DNA from: Amphibacillus cookii
Lineage (GTDB): Bacteria > Bacillota > Bacilli > Bacillales > Amphibacillaceae
Length of the DNA: 64,000 nt
Direction of reading: 5' to 3'
NCBI RefSeq assembly: GCF_016908375.1
Contig: NZ_JAFBDS010000003.1
Location: 186,001-250,000, forward strand
Made by a program: the position numbers and the translations under genes. How positions within the stretch are numbered: position 1 is the first letter of the stretch; every line of letters starts with the position of its first letter. Shown here piece after piece: positions 34,742-44,087 of the stretch. Below the pieces are notes generated by a model. That model saw nothing but the letters and a program-made list of their open reading frames with translations. It was not told the origin of the DNA and did not search any database.

Positions 34742-35841
34742 TCAATCACATCCTGTATTTGTTTACTCATTATCCATGTTTCTAGCTGTTTCATAGTATG
34801 GGCTACCGCTTCTTCGGTCGATCGTTCCATAAAGTGAATCGATTCAGTCGCTTTTGTTGCTGCTTTTGCTACCCGTTCAAACGCTAAATCCTGTTGTTCA
34901 ATCACGCCTAAATCTTTAAGAGAAGTGGGTAATTTTAATTGACGATAGTAAGGTAATAATTTTTCAATTTCTTCAAATCGATTCTCTAAAGCGAGTTGGA
35001 CAAGAATGCCATAGGCAACCTTATCACCATGTAACTTATCATGCGTTTGCGGCAATACCGTTAAACCATTGTGAATCGAGTGCGCTCCAGCAATTCTACC
35101 ATAGCGATCACCAAATCCACCTACCATACCCCCAGCCATTATAATCGTTTCGACCGTTTGAATAAATGATCGTGTGACTTTTTGTTCAGCATGGTCTTGT
35201 AGCGCCTGTGCACCATGCTCAAGTAAAACATCATGGCAAAGCCGTGCAGCATGAACAGCTACATTAACCGAAATCGGTTTATGGTCAAGTTGTTTGACGA
35301 GCACATCAGCCTCATACCATTTGGCTAACGTATCGCCAATACCTGCTCGTAAGAATGATGCCGGAGAATTCATAATAATATTAGGCTCAATCGCGACCAT
35401 GAACGCATTTCGTGAAAAGACTACATAATCAGTAAACCGACCTTCCTGATCATAAAATACACTTAATGGTGTCCATGGCGCGCAATTTGATGCCAAGGTT
35501 GGCACAAGCAGAAAAGGCTGTTGTAAACGGTCAGCCGTTGCTTTAACCAAATCAATAATTTTCCCTCCACCGACACCAAGAATATAATCAACGCCTTCTT
35601 CTAGCGCTAAAGTAGCTATGCGCATGACCTCTTCCCTTGTACATTCACCATGATACCGTGTAGCCACCAGCGGCAGGTTTAATGATTGAATAAATGGAGA
35701 AGCAACTGTCCAAGAATCAGTCCCATGAACAAGTAACCCTTTCTTCCATTGTTCCTTTATGATCACTTGTTTCAGTTCACTCAACGCACCTTTATGGCAA
35801 CGATATAGATTAGGGGCACCTTGCACTTGAATCGTCTCCAT
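34738..35841 (-). CDS. iron-containing alcohol dehydrogenase, GldA family
   Basis: About 367 aa. NAD-binding segment YILGVGGGKIIDLVKATAD near residue 95, then the metal-site region AGIGDTLAKWYEAD near 165 and AGAHSIHNGLTVLPQTHDKLHGDKVAYG near 250, with the usual Asp and two His ligands. It should reduce or oxidise a glycerol-like or 2-oxo compound; the substrate is unknown. I use the ATG at 35841, eight bases after GAGGAG. It is co-transcribed with mtnU and lies back to back with mtnE, so a role near methionine salvage is possible. Confidence 0.8.
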   Translation of the reverse strand: METIQVQGAPNLYRCHKGALSELKQVIIKEQWKKGLLVHGTDSWTVASPFIQSLNLPLVATRYHGECTREEVMRIATLALEEGVDYILGVGGGKIIDLVKATADRLQQPFLLVPTLASNCAPWTPLSVFYDQEGRFTDYVVFSRNAFMVAIEPNIIMNSPASFLRAGIGDTLAKWYEADVLVKQLDHKPISVNVAVHAARLCHDVLLEHGAQALQDHAEQKVTRSFIQTVETIIMAGGMVGGFGDRYGRIAGAHSIHNGLTVLPQTHDKLHGDKVAYGILVQLALENRFEEIEKLLPYYRQLKLPTSLKDLGVIEQQDLAFERVAKAATKATESIHFMERSTEEAVAHTMKQLETWIMSKQIQDVIE

Positions 35842-36008
35842 ACCATCCACTCCTCACCAGATCAATTTCAATTGTATTGGTGCAAATTATCCCACTCCCC
35901 CCTTATTGTGTCAAGATTCAAAATTATCTTAATTCAAGCTTTACAAATCGAAAGACATTGACTATGATTGTTTTTACAACTTTCAAGAAATAATGAGGTG
36001 TCTGATCA

Positions 36009-37187
36009 ATGATTGAATTTCAACCTTCAACTGCACTACAGCGTTTACCAGAACAGTTTTTCGCACGTTTAGTACATCGTGCACAAGCAATGGTCGATGC
36101 TGGACATGATGTCATTAATCTCGGTCAAGGAAACCCTGATTTACCCACGCCCGATCGGATCGTTACTGCTTTACAAGAGGCTGCACCTAACCCCCTTTAT
36201 CATAAATATTCACCGTTTCGTGGTCATTCATTTTTAAAAGAGGCTGTAGCTAATTTTTATCTTCGTGAATATGGCGTAACACTTAATCCAGAAACAGAAG
36301 TTGCTGTTTTACCCGGATCAAAAACAGGCTTAGTAGAACTTAGCCAATGCTTACTCAATCCTGGAGATCTTGCCCTTTTACCAGATCCGGGGTATCCCGA
36401 CTATTTATCTGGTATTGCATTAGCTCATGCTCAAGCAGAAAGCATGCCATTGTTAGCATCAAATCAATTTTTACCAGATTTTAAAACAATAGCTAACGAA
36501 AAGCTCGACCAAACAAAATTGATGTTCTTAAACTACCCGAATAATCCAACTGCAGCGGTGGCTACAGCCGAGTTCTTTGCTGAAACCGTCGCTGTAGCCA
36601 AAAAACATCAGATTTGTGTTTGCCATGACTTTGCCTATGCTTCGATTGGGTTCGACGGCGAAAAAGCTCGAAGTTTCTTACAAACTAAAGGAGCTAAAGA
36701 TGTGGGCATTGAAATGTTTACCTTATCAAAGGCTTACAATATGGCAGGCTGGCGAGTTGGATTTGCTGTAGGAAATGCCTCTGTGATTGAACAGCTTAAT
36801 TTGATTCAAGACCACATGTATGTAAGTCTTTTCGGTGCTATTCAAGACGCAGCTATGGAAGCGCTACTCGGCCCACAAGATGAAACGCTCGCATTAACAG
36901 CGATCTATCAAGAGCGTCGTGATCAGTTTATCTCACTTTTAAACAAAGCCGGTTGGGAGGTAAAAGCACCGAAGGGAACATTCTTCTGCTGGTTGAAAGT
37001 ACCGGAAGGCTATAGTTCTCAAGCATTTGCTGATTATTTATTGGAACACGCCCATGTAGTTGTAGCACCAGGAAATGGATTTGGAAAATATGGTGAAGGC
37101 TATGTTCGCGCTGGACTTGTCACACCAGTTGAACGATTAGTTGAAGCAGCAAATCGTATTAAACAACTTAAACTGTTTAATAATTAA
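36009..37187 (+). CDS. mtnE: methionine salvage aminotransferase (class I/II PLP enzyme)
   Basis: A 392-aa aminotransferase very like Bacillus MtnE/YkrV, which transaminates 2-oxo-4-methylthiobutyrate to methionine, often with glutamine. Signatures: GHDVINLGQGNPDLPTP near residue 37, KYSPFRGHSFLKEAVA near 72, MFLNYPNNPTAAV near 175, the PLP lysine in TLSKAYNMAGWRVGF near 240. The start ATG follows TGAGGTG. No S-box is seen in its 160-bp upstream region. It is divergent from the dehydrogenase-mtnU pair. Confidence 0.88.
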   Translation: MIEFQPSTALQRLPEQFFARLVHRAQAMVDAGHDVINLGQGNPDLPTPDRIVTALQEAAPNPLYHKYSPFRGHSFLKEAVANFYLREYGVTLNPETEVAVLPGSKTGLVELSQCLLNPGDLALLPDPGYPDYLSGIALAHAQAESMPLLASNQFLPDFKTIANEKLDQTKLMFLNYPNNPTAAVATAEFFAETVAVAKKHQICVCHDFAYASIGFDGEKARSFLQTKGAKDVGIEMFTLSKAYNMAGWRVGFAVGNASVIEQLNLIQDHMYVSLFGAIQDAAMEALLGPQDETLALTAIYQERRDQFISLLNKAGWEVKAPKGTFFCWLKVPEGYSSQAFADYLLEHAHVVVAPGNGFGKYGEGYVRAGLVTPVERLVEAANRIKQLKLFNN

Positions 37188-37306
37188 TTGACACCTACTA
37201 TGCATCATTATCCGGTCTATTGATTATTCTGACAAAAAACAATAAAAAAAGCGTACCTTAGGTAAAATTAAAGTAACTACACAATAATTTGCGGAGGTGC
37301 TCTGCA

Positions 37307-37339
37307 GTGAATTTAAGAAAATGCATTGCCAATACTTGA
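37307..37339 (+). CDS. possible 10-aa leader peptide
   Basis: GTG start six bases after GCGGAGGTG; the peptide would be MNLRKCIANT. It is followed at 37362 by a strong terminator, so promoter, peptide and hairpin could make a transcript of about 110-130 nt. The peptide is too short to judge by sequence alone; it may instead mark a small RNA. Confidence 0.35.
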   Translation: MNLRKCIANT

Positions 37340-37361
37340 AGATTCCAAACAATTGTACAAG

Positions 37362-37400
37362 AGGGTTAATTTACGAGAAACCGTAAATTAACCCTTTTTA
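37362..37400 (+). terminator. strong terminator of a short transcript
   Basis: AGGGTTAATTTACG pairs with its complement over a 6-base loop, followed by TTTTTATT. No known gene ends here on the plus strand, since mtnE stops 175 bases upstream and a possible promoter lies between. Confidence 0.75.
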
Positions 37401-37558
37401 TTCATTGAGGCTAGTTTTGGCCCGACCTCGTTTTGATTATTTCACATCTATAAGCAAATAGAAATCAATCGTGTAATCATCTTGAGATAAATTCAGCTAA
37501 ATCCGAATGATGCAACACATTGAACTAGTCATTTATTTTACCCTAAGTCAAAACTTTC

Positions 37559-38170
37559 TTAGATAAGTCTATATAAAGACAGTAATCCAAATAATAACAA
37601 TATAGACCCTGATATTCGATTAATCCATATGAAAGAAAAGCCATTCACACGATTAGCTACTAATCCAGCTATACTACAAAGGAACAGCCACCATACTATT
37701 GAACCTAGAAATACTCCTAAAACTAACATTAAACTCATGATTGTTGAATCGGTTTCTATAATACCCAAATTAGAAAAAATAGCAACAAAGGCTAATATAG
37801 TAACTGGATTAGTTAACGTTAAAAAAAAGGTAGATGAATACGCCGCCAAAGACCGAGTCCCTTTAGTTTTAGGTGATATACGTGAAGACCTTAAAAAGAA
37901 TAGGCTTACTCCAAGATAAATTAAGAAGACGCCCCCGATTAATTGCAACCACCACTGCCAGCCAATTAAAAAATTAGTCATAAATGTCAAACCCAAGCCG
38001 GCACATAATCCATATATTCCATCTGCTGTTGCTGCACCTAAACCAGAAATAAATCCAATTAGCTTCCCCTGTTCAAGCGTTCGACGAATACATAAAACAC
38101 CAATCGGCCCTACTGGTGCAGCTATGGTTAAACCAATCACCAATCCTTTTAATAGCATTTCACTGAACAT
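37559..38170 (-). CDS. LysE/RhtB family amino-acid exporter
   Basis: A 203-aa membrane protein with about six helices. It starts with MFSEMLLKGLVIGLTIAAPVGPIGVLCIRRTLEQGKLIGFISGLGAATAD, the LysE-family N-terminus, and has FFLTLTNPVTILAF near residue 115. It exports amino acids. The ATG overlaps the stop of the Lrp gene (TAATG), so the regulator and exporter are one unit, likely induced by the amino acid it removes. Confidence 0.9.
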   Translation of the reverse strand: MFSEMLLKGLVIGLTIAAPVGPIGVLCIRRTLEQGKLIGFISGLGAATADGIYGLCAGLGLTFMTNFLIGWQWWLQLIGGVFLIYLGVSLFFLRSSRISPKTKGTRSLAAYSSTFFLTLTNPVTILAFVAIFSNLGIIETDSTIMSLMLVLGVFLGSIVWWLFLCSIAGLVANRVNGFSFIWINRISGSILLLFGLLSLYRLI

Positions 38171-38652
38171 TAATCTTCCACCTCTAAATAATCAAACTTA
38201 TCTTTTTGTAGTGGTATAAGAGACGTTTCTTTTGCCGTATCCATTACAATTGTTGTTTTTGTCTTTGTTACACCTTCAACACTTTTAATTTCATAACTAA
38301 TAACTCTGTCTAGATCTCTTGTATTTCTACAACGAATTTTCAATAAATAATCATCTTCTCCTGCAATATGATGACACTCTTGAACTTCATCTAAATTGGA
38401 AATTAGTTGTAAAAAAGGAGCCCTAAATGCTGGCCTTTCTAGCGAAACGGTAACAAAAGCAGTGGTTTCTATCCCGGCAGCGCTACTATTAACACGTGCA
38501 CTAATCCCCCTAATAACATCACTTTTAACAAGTCGATTCACACGATCTGCAATAGCTGGGGCAGATAAACCAATTTGAGATGCTAATTCTGACCACGTAA
38601 CCCTTCCATTAGTCATTAATACCTTGATAATTTTATAATCAAACGAATCCAA
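38170..38652 (-). CDS. Lrp/AsnC family transcriptional regulator
   Basis: About 160 aa. N-terminal HTH: MDSFDYKIIKVLMTNGRVTWSELASQIGLSAPAIADRVNRL; C-terminal RAM ligand domain with VQECHHIAGEDDYLLKIRCRN. It probably senses an amino acid and controls itself and the exporter downstream. Of the possible starts, the TTG at 38652 has the best spacing from AAAGGGTGAT; a GTG and an ATG lie nine and six bases upstream. Confidence 0.9.
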   Translation of the reverse strand: MDSFDYKIIKVLMTNGRVTWSELASQIGLSAPAIADRVNRLVKSDVIRGISARVNSSAAGIETTAFVTVSLERPAFRAPFLQLISNLDEVQECHHIAGEDDYLLKIRCRNTRDLDRVISYEIKSVEGVTKTKTTIVMDTAKETSLIPLQKDKFDYLEVED

Positions 38653-38661
38653 TATCATCAC

Positions 38662-39501
38662 CCTTTTTTTATTAATTTTCTAATATTATATTATTCATTT
38701 ACGAAAAAAACAACCTAATTAAACATTATAATATTAATTAAATGGCCTTATTCACTTTCGAAAATAAATTAAAAGACATAGCGAACACCTTTACACCAAT
38801 TTAATTAAAACCTTAATCCTATGAATTATATTTCTTTCAGTGGAAAACCCTCACTCATGATGTCATGCTGAAAGTGACTTACTTTACCTTTAAAATGACT
38901 TTAAATCAAGTGTCTTCAATCGGATGAATTGTTATAATACACCTAACTGAATCCATTTCATGCTCACTCATTACTGAAGACGAACCCTATTTTCAATATA
39001 AACAAAAACATTGAAGGCGTTCACTGATGCTTTTTCGCTTAGCGCCTCATCGATTGATTTTCCTTCACTTATTGACAACTTGCACATCGTTCGCCTTTAA
39101 CTACAAATAACCGAATGATGGAACGCATTCAAATGTATACTAAAACAGGAAATTATTCATTTCTCATTTTATATACGTAACAAAAAACGTCTAGCGTTCG
39201 TCAGTAACTATATTGAGGCAACTTTTGTTTAGTCGTGATCATACCTTTTCGCGATCACTAAAAAAAGCTTTGCAAGTGGATGACATATAGAGCTAAACAT
39301 CAACTTGCAAGGGTGAGGTCTTGTGTGCTAAGCCATGCTATTTAACTCTTTCCTCTTGTTTACTTTAAAAGTTAGTCTGTTTTCAATTGACGAACATAGT
39401 TATATAGATAAGTAAAAGCGGACAAGATGTTTCAGATGTAGTAAAATAGGTATAGGTTGGCGAAGAACTAAAAGATGTTTATAAAAAAGGAGATTATTTA
39501 A
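38662..39501. other. long intergenic region without a recognised gene
   Basis: About 840 bases. The only clear structure is a 13-bp stem with one mismatch at 39270-39310 (TTGCAAGTGGATG against CATCAACTTGCAA). No frame with a ribosome binding site and no known RNA is seen. The promoter of the DUF1002 gene must lie near the right end. Confidence 0.4.
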
Positions 39502-40401
39502 ATGAAGAAATTAATTGCTACAAGTTGCATCACATTACTTGCGGTCACTTTTTTTATATATACGAGTATCCCGATTGCATTAGCTGATGCCATTGAAGGT
39601 GAAACAATTGTGACACTAGGTGAAGATCTATCACAATCACAGCGAGCAACTGTTTTAGAAGACATGGGCATTACTGACGAAGATGAAGTAGAGATTATTT
39701 ATGTCACTAATGAAGAAGAACACAATTATTTAGGTGATTATATTCCGGCAAGTCAAATCGGTACAAACGCTATTTCATCTGCAAGAATTACATTAAGAAA
39801 TGATAATACAGGCGTTGCCGTAACGACAAATAATATTAATTATATTACTGGTGCCATGTACACGAATGCACTTGCCACAGCAGGTGTCAGTGGCGCAGAA
39901 ATTTATGCTACAGCCCCTTTCACTGTATCAGGAACAGGCGCATTAACTGGCATTATGAAAGCATACGAAGCATCAACTGGGGAAACCATTGATGAAGAAG
40001 TCAAGCAAGCAGCAAACGAAGAAATGGTAGTCACCGCTGAGTTAGCTGAAGATGAAGACATAGATGAAGACGAAGCGGTTGATTTTATGAACCAGATAAA
40101 AGAGCGTATTGATCAAGAAAATCCGCAGTCTGCCGAAGATGTCCGCGATCTGATCTCACGCTTGGCTGATGAGCTTGGTATTAGCTTAAGTCAAGACCAG
40201 CTTGAGCAATTGGTTTCGTTGTTCAATAATCTACGTAATTTGAACATTGATTGGGGTAAAGTAACCGATACGATCGATGCTACACGCGACTGGATTAGTG
40301 ATTTCGCAGAGAGTGAAGAGGGACAAAATGTTATCCAAAGTATTATCGGCTTTTTCCAATCGATTTGGGAATGGTTCTTGTCCGTTTTCTCTAACAATTA
40401 A
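39502..40401 (+). CDS. secreted DUF1002 (YpuA-like) protein
   Basis: A 299-aa protein with a signal peptide (residues 1-28, cut after ALA). The mature N-terminus has GETIVTLGEDLSQSQRATVL and later NAISSARITL, TGAMYTNALATAGVSGAEIYATAPF and GTGALTGIMKAYE, which mark the DUF1002 family found in Firmicutes (B. subtilis YpuA). The acidic middle and C-terminal amphipathic helices follow. The function is not known; it is likely at the cell surface. RBS AAAAAGGAG; strong terminator downstream. Confidence 0.88.
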   Translation: MKKLIATSCITLLAVTFFIYTSIPIALADAIEGETIVTLGEDLSQSQRATVLEDMGITDEDEVEIIYVTNEEEHNYLGDYIPASQIGTNAISSARITLRNDNTGVAVTTNNINYITGAMYTNALATAGVSGAEIYATAPFTVSGTGALTGIMKAYEASTGETIDEEVKQAANEEMVVTAELAEDEDIDEDEAVDFMNQIKERIDQENPQSAEDVRDLISRLADELGISLSQDQLEQLVSLFNNLRNLNIDWGKVTDTIDATRDWISDFAESEEGQNVIQSIIGFFQSIWEWFLSVFSNN

Positions 40402-40436
40402 TCAAAGGTAAGTGCATTTGGATTAAGGATATAATG

Positions 40437-40470
40437 AAAAAGAAGCGCTGAATTCAGCGCTTCTTTTTTT
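40437..40470. terminator. bidirectional terminator
   Basis: AAGAAGCGCTGAATTCAGCG-type palindrome (12-bp arms) with an A run before and a T run after, so it can stop transcripts from both sides: the DUF1002 gene and the minus-strand frame at 40501. Confidence 0.85.
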
Positions 40471-40500
40471 GGGGATTGTAGGTCCTATTTACGCCTCTTT

Positions 40501-40875
40501 TCAATTGATGTGCTGAATCGCAGAATCAAGACGATCATCTTGCTCGATCAATTGAGTTGCCATTTGATCACACCAACTTGTAAGAGCTCCCATATCTGTT
40601 GATTGTGAGAATATAATAGACTCAGCAAAAATATCAATTAATTGCACTCTAAAATCAATAGAAATAAGCGTGTGATTTTGACTAGAAGGATGTATTAATG
40701 GATCGACTACATTTGCAAACTTAAAACTGTGAGTCCATATTTTCTTTGATAATTGATAACTGATCTTTGTTAGTTCATTGATATCCATTGTTTTAACCAA
40801 CTCCAAACGGGGTAATGATAAACCTAATGTTCCGACAAATTCTTGCGATTTATGGCTAAGTGGGGAGAGGAACAC
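40501..40875 (-). CDS. hypothetical protein, possibly a truncated gene
   Basis: A 124-aa open frame without a convincing ribosome binding site. The part from about residue 30 looks like a folded helical domain (LTKISYQLSKKIWTHSF, LISIDFRVQLIDIFAESIIFSQS). I do not recognise it; the end of such helical domains in RsbR-like sensors came to mind but I cannot support it. The frame is open upstream only to a TAG about 14 codons earlier. It may be a remnant of a longer gene. Confidence 0.35.
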   Translation of the reverse strand: MFLSPLSHKSQEFVGTLGLSLPRLELVKTMDINELTKISYQLSKKIWTHSFKFANVVDPLIHPSSQNHTLISIDFRVQLIDIFAESIIFSQSTDMGALTSWCDQMATQLIEQDDRLDSAIQHIN

Positions 40876-41032
40876 AAGGAGATAGTAGAAAGAAGCGGGG
40901 CATAATTTCTTCTAAGCAGTCATTTATCAACTAACATTTATCCTAAACTATGAAAAGTAATTATTATATGAAAAAGGGCTTACTTTCCGGTTTATTTTGC
41001 TAGCTTTATCTTTAACACATAGCAAAATGGGG

Positions 41033-41061
41033 TTGACATTAAATATACCATATGATCTAAT
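41033..41061 (+). promoter_or_regulatory. promoter of the licT-bglP unit
   Basis: TTGACA at 41033-41038, 17 bases, TCTAAT at 41056-41061, followed by the RAT-like site. Confidence 0.7.
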
Positions 41062-41072
41062 AAGTATTACAG

Positions 41073-41107
41073 TCAAGGTTGTTACCACTTCCGTGGGCTA
41101 TACTTGA
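41073..41107 (+). promoter_or_regulatory. RAT antiterminator site upstream of the antiterminator gene
   Basis: TCAAGGTTGTTACCAC, a short loop, then GTGGGCTATACTTGA. Its core GTTGTTAC/GGCTATA agrees with the second RAT at 42018. BglG/LicT-type proteins bind such hairpins. No clear terminator overlaps it. Confidence 0.65.
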
Positions 41108-41168
41108 TTTCTACAATACATGATTTAAATTAGCTAGCTGATTCAGTCTCACTAAGGAGATAGCAGTT

Positions 41169-42008
41169 GTGAAAGTAAAAAAGGTGATTAACAATAACAT
41201 TGTCAAATCTATTGATAGCGCAAACAATGAAGTGTTGGTCATGGGAAAAGGGATTGGTTTTAAGAAGCAGGTTGGCGATCCCATTGATGAAGATGCTGTT
41301 GAAAAAATATACACAAGTAATAAAGATACAAATACGAATAAATTGACGCAACTACTTGCTAATGTCGAGTTAGAGCACTTACAAGTTGCCAATGAAATCA
41401 TTAGCTTTGCTAAAGTATCTTTAGGAAAGAAATTAAGCGAAAATATTTACCTTACCCTTACTGACCATATTGATTATGCTATCGAACGCCACAAGAAAGC
41501 ATTACCGATTAAAAATGCACTATTGTGGGAAATTAAACGTTTTTACAATCATGAATTTTTAATTGGGAAAGAAGCTTTAGTCATTATCAAAAACAAATTG
41601 GGTATTTCTTTACCTGAGGATGAAGCCGGTTTCATCGCGTTACACATTGTTAACGCAGAATTAGATATGTCTAAAGTTAGTGAAGTATCTGAAATGACTC
41701 AGATTATCCAGAATATCCTCAACATCATCAAATACTACTATAAAATGGATTTAGACGAGTACTCATTGAATTATGAACGTTTTATTACACACTTGAAATT
41801 TTTTGTCCATCGTTTATATAGTGGTGTAGAGCTTGAAGAAAATAAGGATGCTGGATTTCTATTCATGCTTAAGGAACGTTATAAAGAAGAATATTTATGT
41901 GCATTAAAAGTTCGCGATTATATCATTAAAGAATTTGGTCGTGACTTAAAAGAAGATGAAATGATTTACCTAACCATTCACATTAGACGAATTACAAGTA
42001 ATAAGTAA
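41169..42008 (+). CDS. licT: BglG/LicT family transcriptional antiterminator
   Basis: A 279-aa protein with an N-terminal RNA-binding CAT domain (residues 1-56: MKVKKVINNNIVKSIDSANNEVLVMGKGIGF) and two PRDs. PRD histidines are seen in LTDHIDYAIERH, GFIALHIVN, YERFITHLKFFVHRL and YLTIHIRRI. When the beta-glucoside PTS is active it binds the RAT site and lets transcription run into the PTS gene. GTG start after AAGGAGATAG. Confidence 0.9.
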   Translation: MKVKKVINNNIVKSIDSANNEVLVMGKGIGFKKQVGDPIDEDAVEKIYTSNKDTNTNKLTQLLANVELEHLQVANEIISFAKVSLGKKLSENIYLTLTDHIDYAIERHKKALPIKNALLWEIKRFYNHEFLIGKEALVIIKNKLGISLPEDEAGFIALHIVNAELDMSKVSEVSEMTQIIQNILNIIKYYYKMDLDEYSLNYERFITHLKFFVHRLYSGVELEENKDAGFLFMLKERYKEEYLCALKVRDYIIKEFGRDLKEDEMIYLTIHIRRITSNK

Positions 42009-42017
42009 ATATATATA

Positions 42018-42105
42018 GGATTGTTACTGGTCAAGCAGGCTATACCTAGATAAATTCCTTACTCAAGGTCAATTGAGTCCAAGGGATCTATTTAGGTATT
42101 TTTTT
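42018..42105 (+). promoter_or_regulatory. RAT site with overlapping terminator before the PTS gene
   Basis: GGATTGTTACTGGTCAAGCA then GGCTATACC is a RAT hairpin; its 3' end overlaps the first arm of a terminator (ACCTAGATAAATTCC with GGGATCTATTTAGGT) followed by eight T residues. LicT binding would block the terminator. Confidence 0.9.
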
Positions 42106-42132
42106 TGCAATCCTTAGAGGAGGAAATGTAAG

Positions 42133-44037
42133 ATGGATTACAATGATTTAGCTAAAACAATTTTAGATAACATCGGCAGCGAACAAAACGTCTCTAGCTT
42201 AGGGCATTGCGCCACCCGTTTACGATTTAATCTAAAAGATGATAAAGTTGCCAATACCGATAAATTAAAGCATACACCCGGAATCATGGGAGTAGTCTCT
42301 AAAGGTGGTCAATACCAAATTATTATTGGTAGTGACGTCAGCAGTGTATACAAAGAAATTATTAATGAAGTCCCATCACTGGGAAGCGACGAGGATCAGG
42401 ATGATAATAAAGATGACCGCTCTGCATTAGCAAAAGTAATTGATACCATTACCGGAATTTTCACACCGATATTACCAGCAATAACAGCAGCAGGTATGTT
42501 AAAAGCCGTGCTATCTTTGTTAGTCGTTTTTAACGTCGTTAATGATGAAAGCCAAACCTATCAAGTGGTTGATTTTATGGCTGATGCTGCTTTTTATTTC
42601 TTGCCTATTTTACTAGCTGCTTCATCTGCACAAAAATTTAAAACAAATGCTTATCTCGCTATGATGGTTGGTGGGATTTTGTTACACCCTAACTTTGTCG
42701 CTATGGTTCAAGGATTAGAAGGAACAGAAGGGATTAGCGTATTTGGCTTACCTGTTACACCGGTCACTTACTCTTCTTCTGTTATTCCAATTATATTAGC
42801 TGTTTGGTTCATGTCTTATATAGAACCTATTGCTGATCGTATATCACCAAAAGCAATTAAATTCTTTAGTAAACCTTTAATTACGATTGCAATAGTAGGA
42901 ACAGCTTCAATTGTTATTATTGGACCACTTGGGCACTTTATTAGTGACGGTATTTCTGCTGGAATTACAACGCTTGAAAATGTTAGCCCATGGTTAGTCC
43001 CTACATTATTAGGTGCACTTTCACCACTTTTCGTTGCTACAGGTACACACTATGGCCTTGTGCCGATTGGCATTAACAACCGTATGGTATCTGGTTACGA
43101 TACGGTCATTTATCCCGGCATGCTAGCATCAAACGTTGGACAAGGTGCCGCTGCTTTAGCTGTTGGTTTTAAGAGTAAAGATTCAACAATCAAACAATTG
43201 GCTTCATCAGCGGGTTTAACTGGGATATTTGGTATTACCGAACCTGCTTTATACGGTGTTAATTTGCGATTTAAAACACCTCTATATGCTGCCATGATTG
43301 GTGGTGGTATCGGCGGGTTATTTATGGGTATTTTCAGAGTCCGCAACTTCGCAGGTGGAGCGCCTGGCCTATTAACTTTACCTAGTTATATTGGTGATGA
43401 TACATTAAGCTATTTTACCTTCGCTACAATTGGCGCTATTATTAGTATCATTATTGCCTTTATCGTTTCTTATATTCTTTATAAAGATCCGACTCCAGAA
43501 GAAGATGGATTAGTAGATGATACGGAAGAAGTTAATGCTGATATTGGTGATGTAACCCTTGAACCAACAAGCAACAGAATTTCTGAAGAGGTTATTCTTG
43601 CACCAATAAAAGGGGAAGTTGTTTCCTTAGCTGCTGTAGAAGATGGCATGTTTTCGGAAGAAATTTTAGGTAAGGGTGTTGCAATAAAACCCGCCGAAGG
43701 GGTCGTTGTCTCACCGATCTCTGGAACAGTATCTGCAATCTTCGACTCCAAGCATGCGATTGGCTTAACGACGGATGCCGGACTTGAACTCCTTATCCAT
43801 GTTGGTATTGACACGGTTCAGCTAGAAGGGGAAGGTTATCAATATTTCATTGAGAAAGGTCAGCGCGTTCAGACTGGTGATCAACTGTTGACTTTTGATT
43901 TAGAAAGCATTTCAAGTAAAGGTTTCCCAACGATAACACCTATTGTGATTACTAACTCAACAGACTATGGGGATATCATTAGTTTAAATGAGTCACAAGT
44001 AGAGACAGGTACAGAAATCATTAAAGTTATCCGATAA
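42133..44037 (+). CDS. bglP: PTS beta-glucoside-specific EIIBCA
   Basis: A 634-aa fused permease. IIB at residues 1-85 with the phosphorylated cysteine in LGHCATRLRFNLKD near 26; IIC at about 105-460 with some ten helices and GTHYGLVPIGINN near 305 and GITEPALYGVNL near 375; IIA at about 480-634 with the phosphorylated histidine in LELLIHVGIDTVQLEG near 555. It takes up and phosphorylates aryl-beta-glucosides. The ATG follows GAGGAGG. No phospho-beta-glucosidase gene is attached; GH1 enzymes lie at 11.4 and 61 kb. Its stop codon is part of a dispersed repeat. Confidence 0.93.
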   Translation: MDYNDLAKTILDNIGSEQNVSSLGHCATRLRFNLKDDKVANTDKLKHTPGIMGVVSKGGQYQIIIGSDVSSVYKEIINEVPSLGSDEDQDDNKDDRSALAKVIDTITGIFTPILPAITAAGMLKAVLSLLVVFNVVNDESQTYQVVDFMADAAFYFLPILLAASSAQKFKTNAYLAMMVGGILLHPNFVAMVQGLEGTEGISVFGLPVTPVTYSSSVIPIILAVWFMSYIEPIADRISPKAIKFFSKPLITIAIVGTASIVIIGPLGHFISDGISAGITTLENVSPWLVPTLLGALSPLFVATGTHYGLVPIGINNRMVSGYDTVIYPGMLASNVGQGAAALAVGFKSKDSTIKQLASSAGLTGIFGITEPALYGVNLRFKTPLYAAMIGGGIGGLFMGIFRVRNFAGGAPGLLTLPSYIGDDTLSYFTFATIGAIISIIIAFIVSYILYKDPTPEEDGLVDDTEEVNADIGDVTLEPTSNRISEEVILAPIKGEVVSLAAVEDGMFSEEILGKGVAIKPAEGVVVSPISGTVSAIFDSKHAIGLTTDAGLELLIHVGIDTVQLEGEGYQYFIEKGQRVQTGDQLLTFDLESISSKGFPTITPIVITNSTDYGDIISLNESQVETGTEIIKVIR

Positions 44038-44086
44038 AACGAAACTTCCATCAATGGGTGTTTTACGGACGGCTATCTGTGATAAA
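44033..44086. repeat. dispersed repeat, short copy (R2)
   Basis: GATAAAACGAAACTTCCATC is joined directly to GGTGTTTTACGGACGGCTATC and TGTGATAAAG. The middle part of the long copies is absent. The first three bases of TAAAACG supply the stop codon of bglP. Confidence 0.75.
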
Positions 44087-44087
44087 G

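Noticed and set aside
35851-36009. Second SAM riboswitch before mtnE
   Set aside because: The 160-base region lacks the S-box core words and has no terminator.
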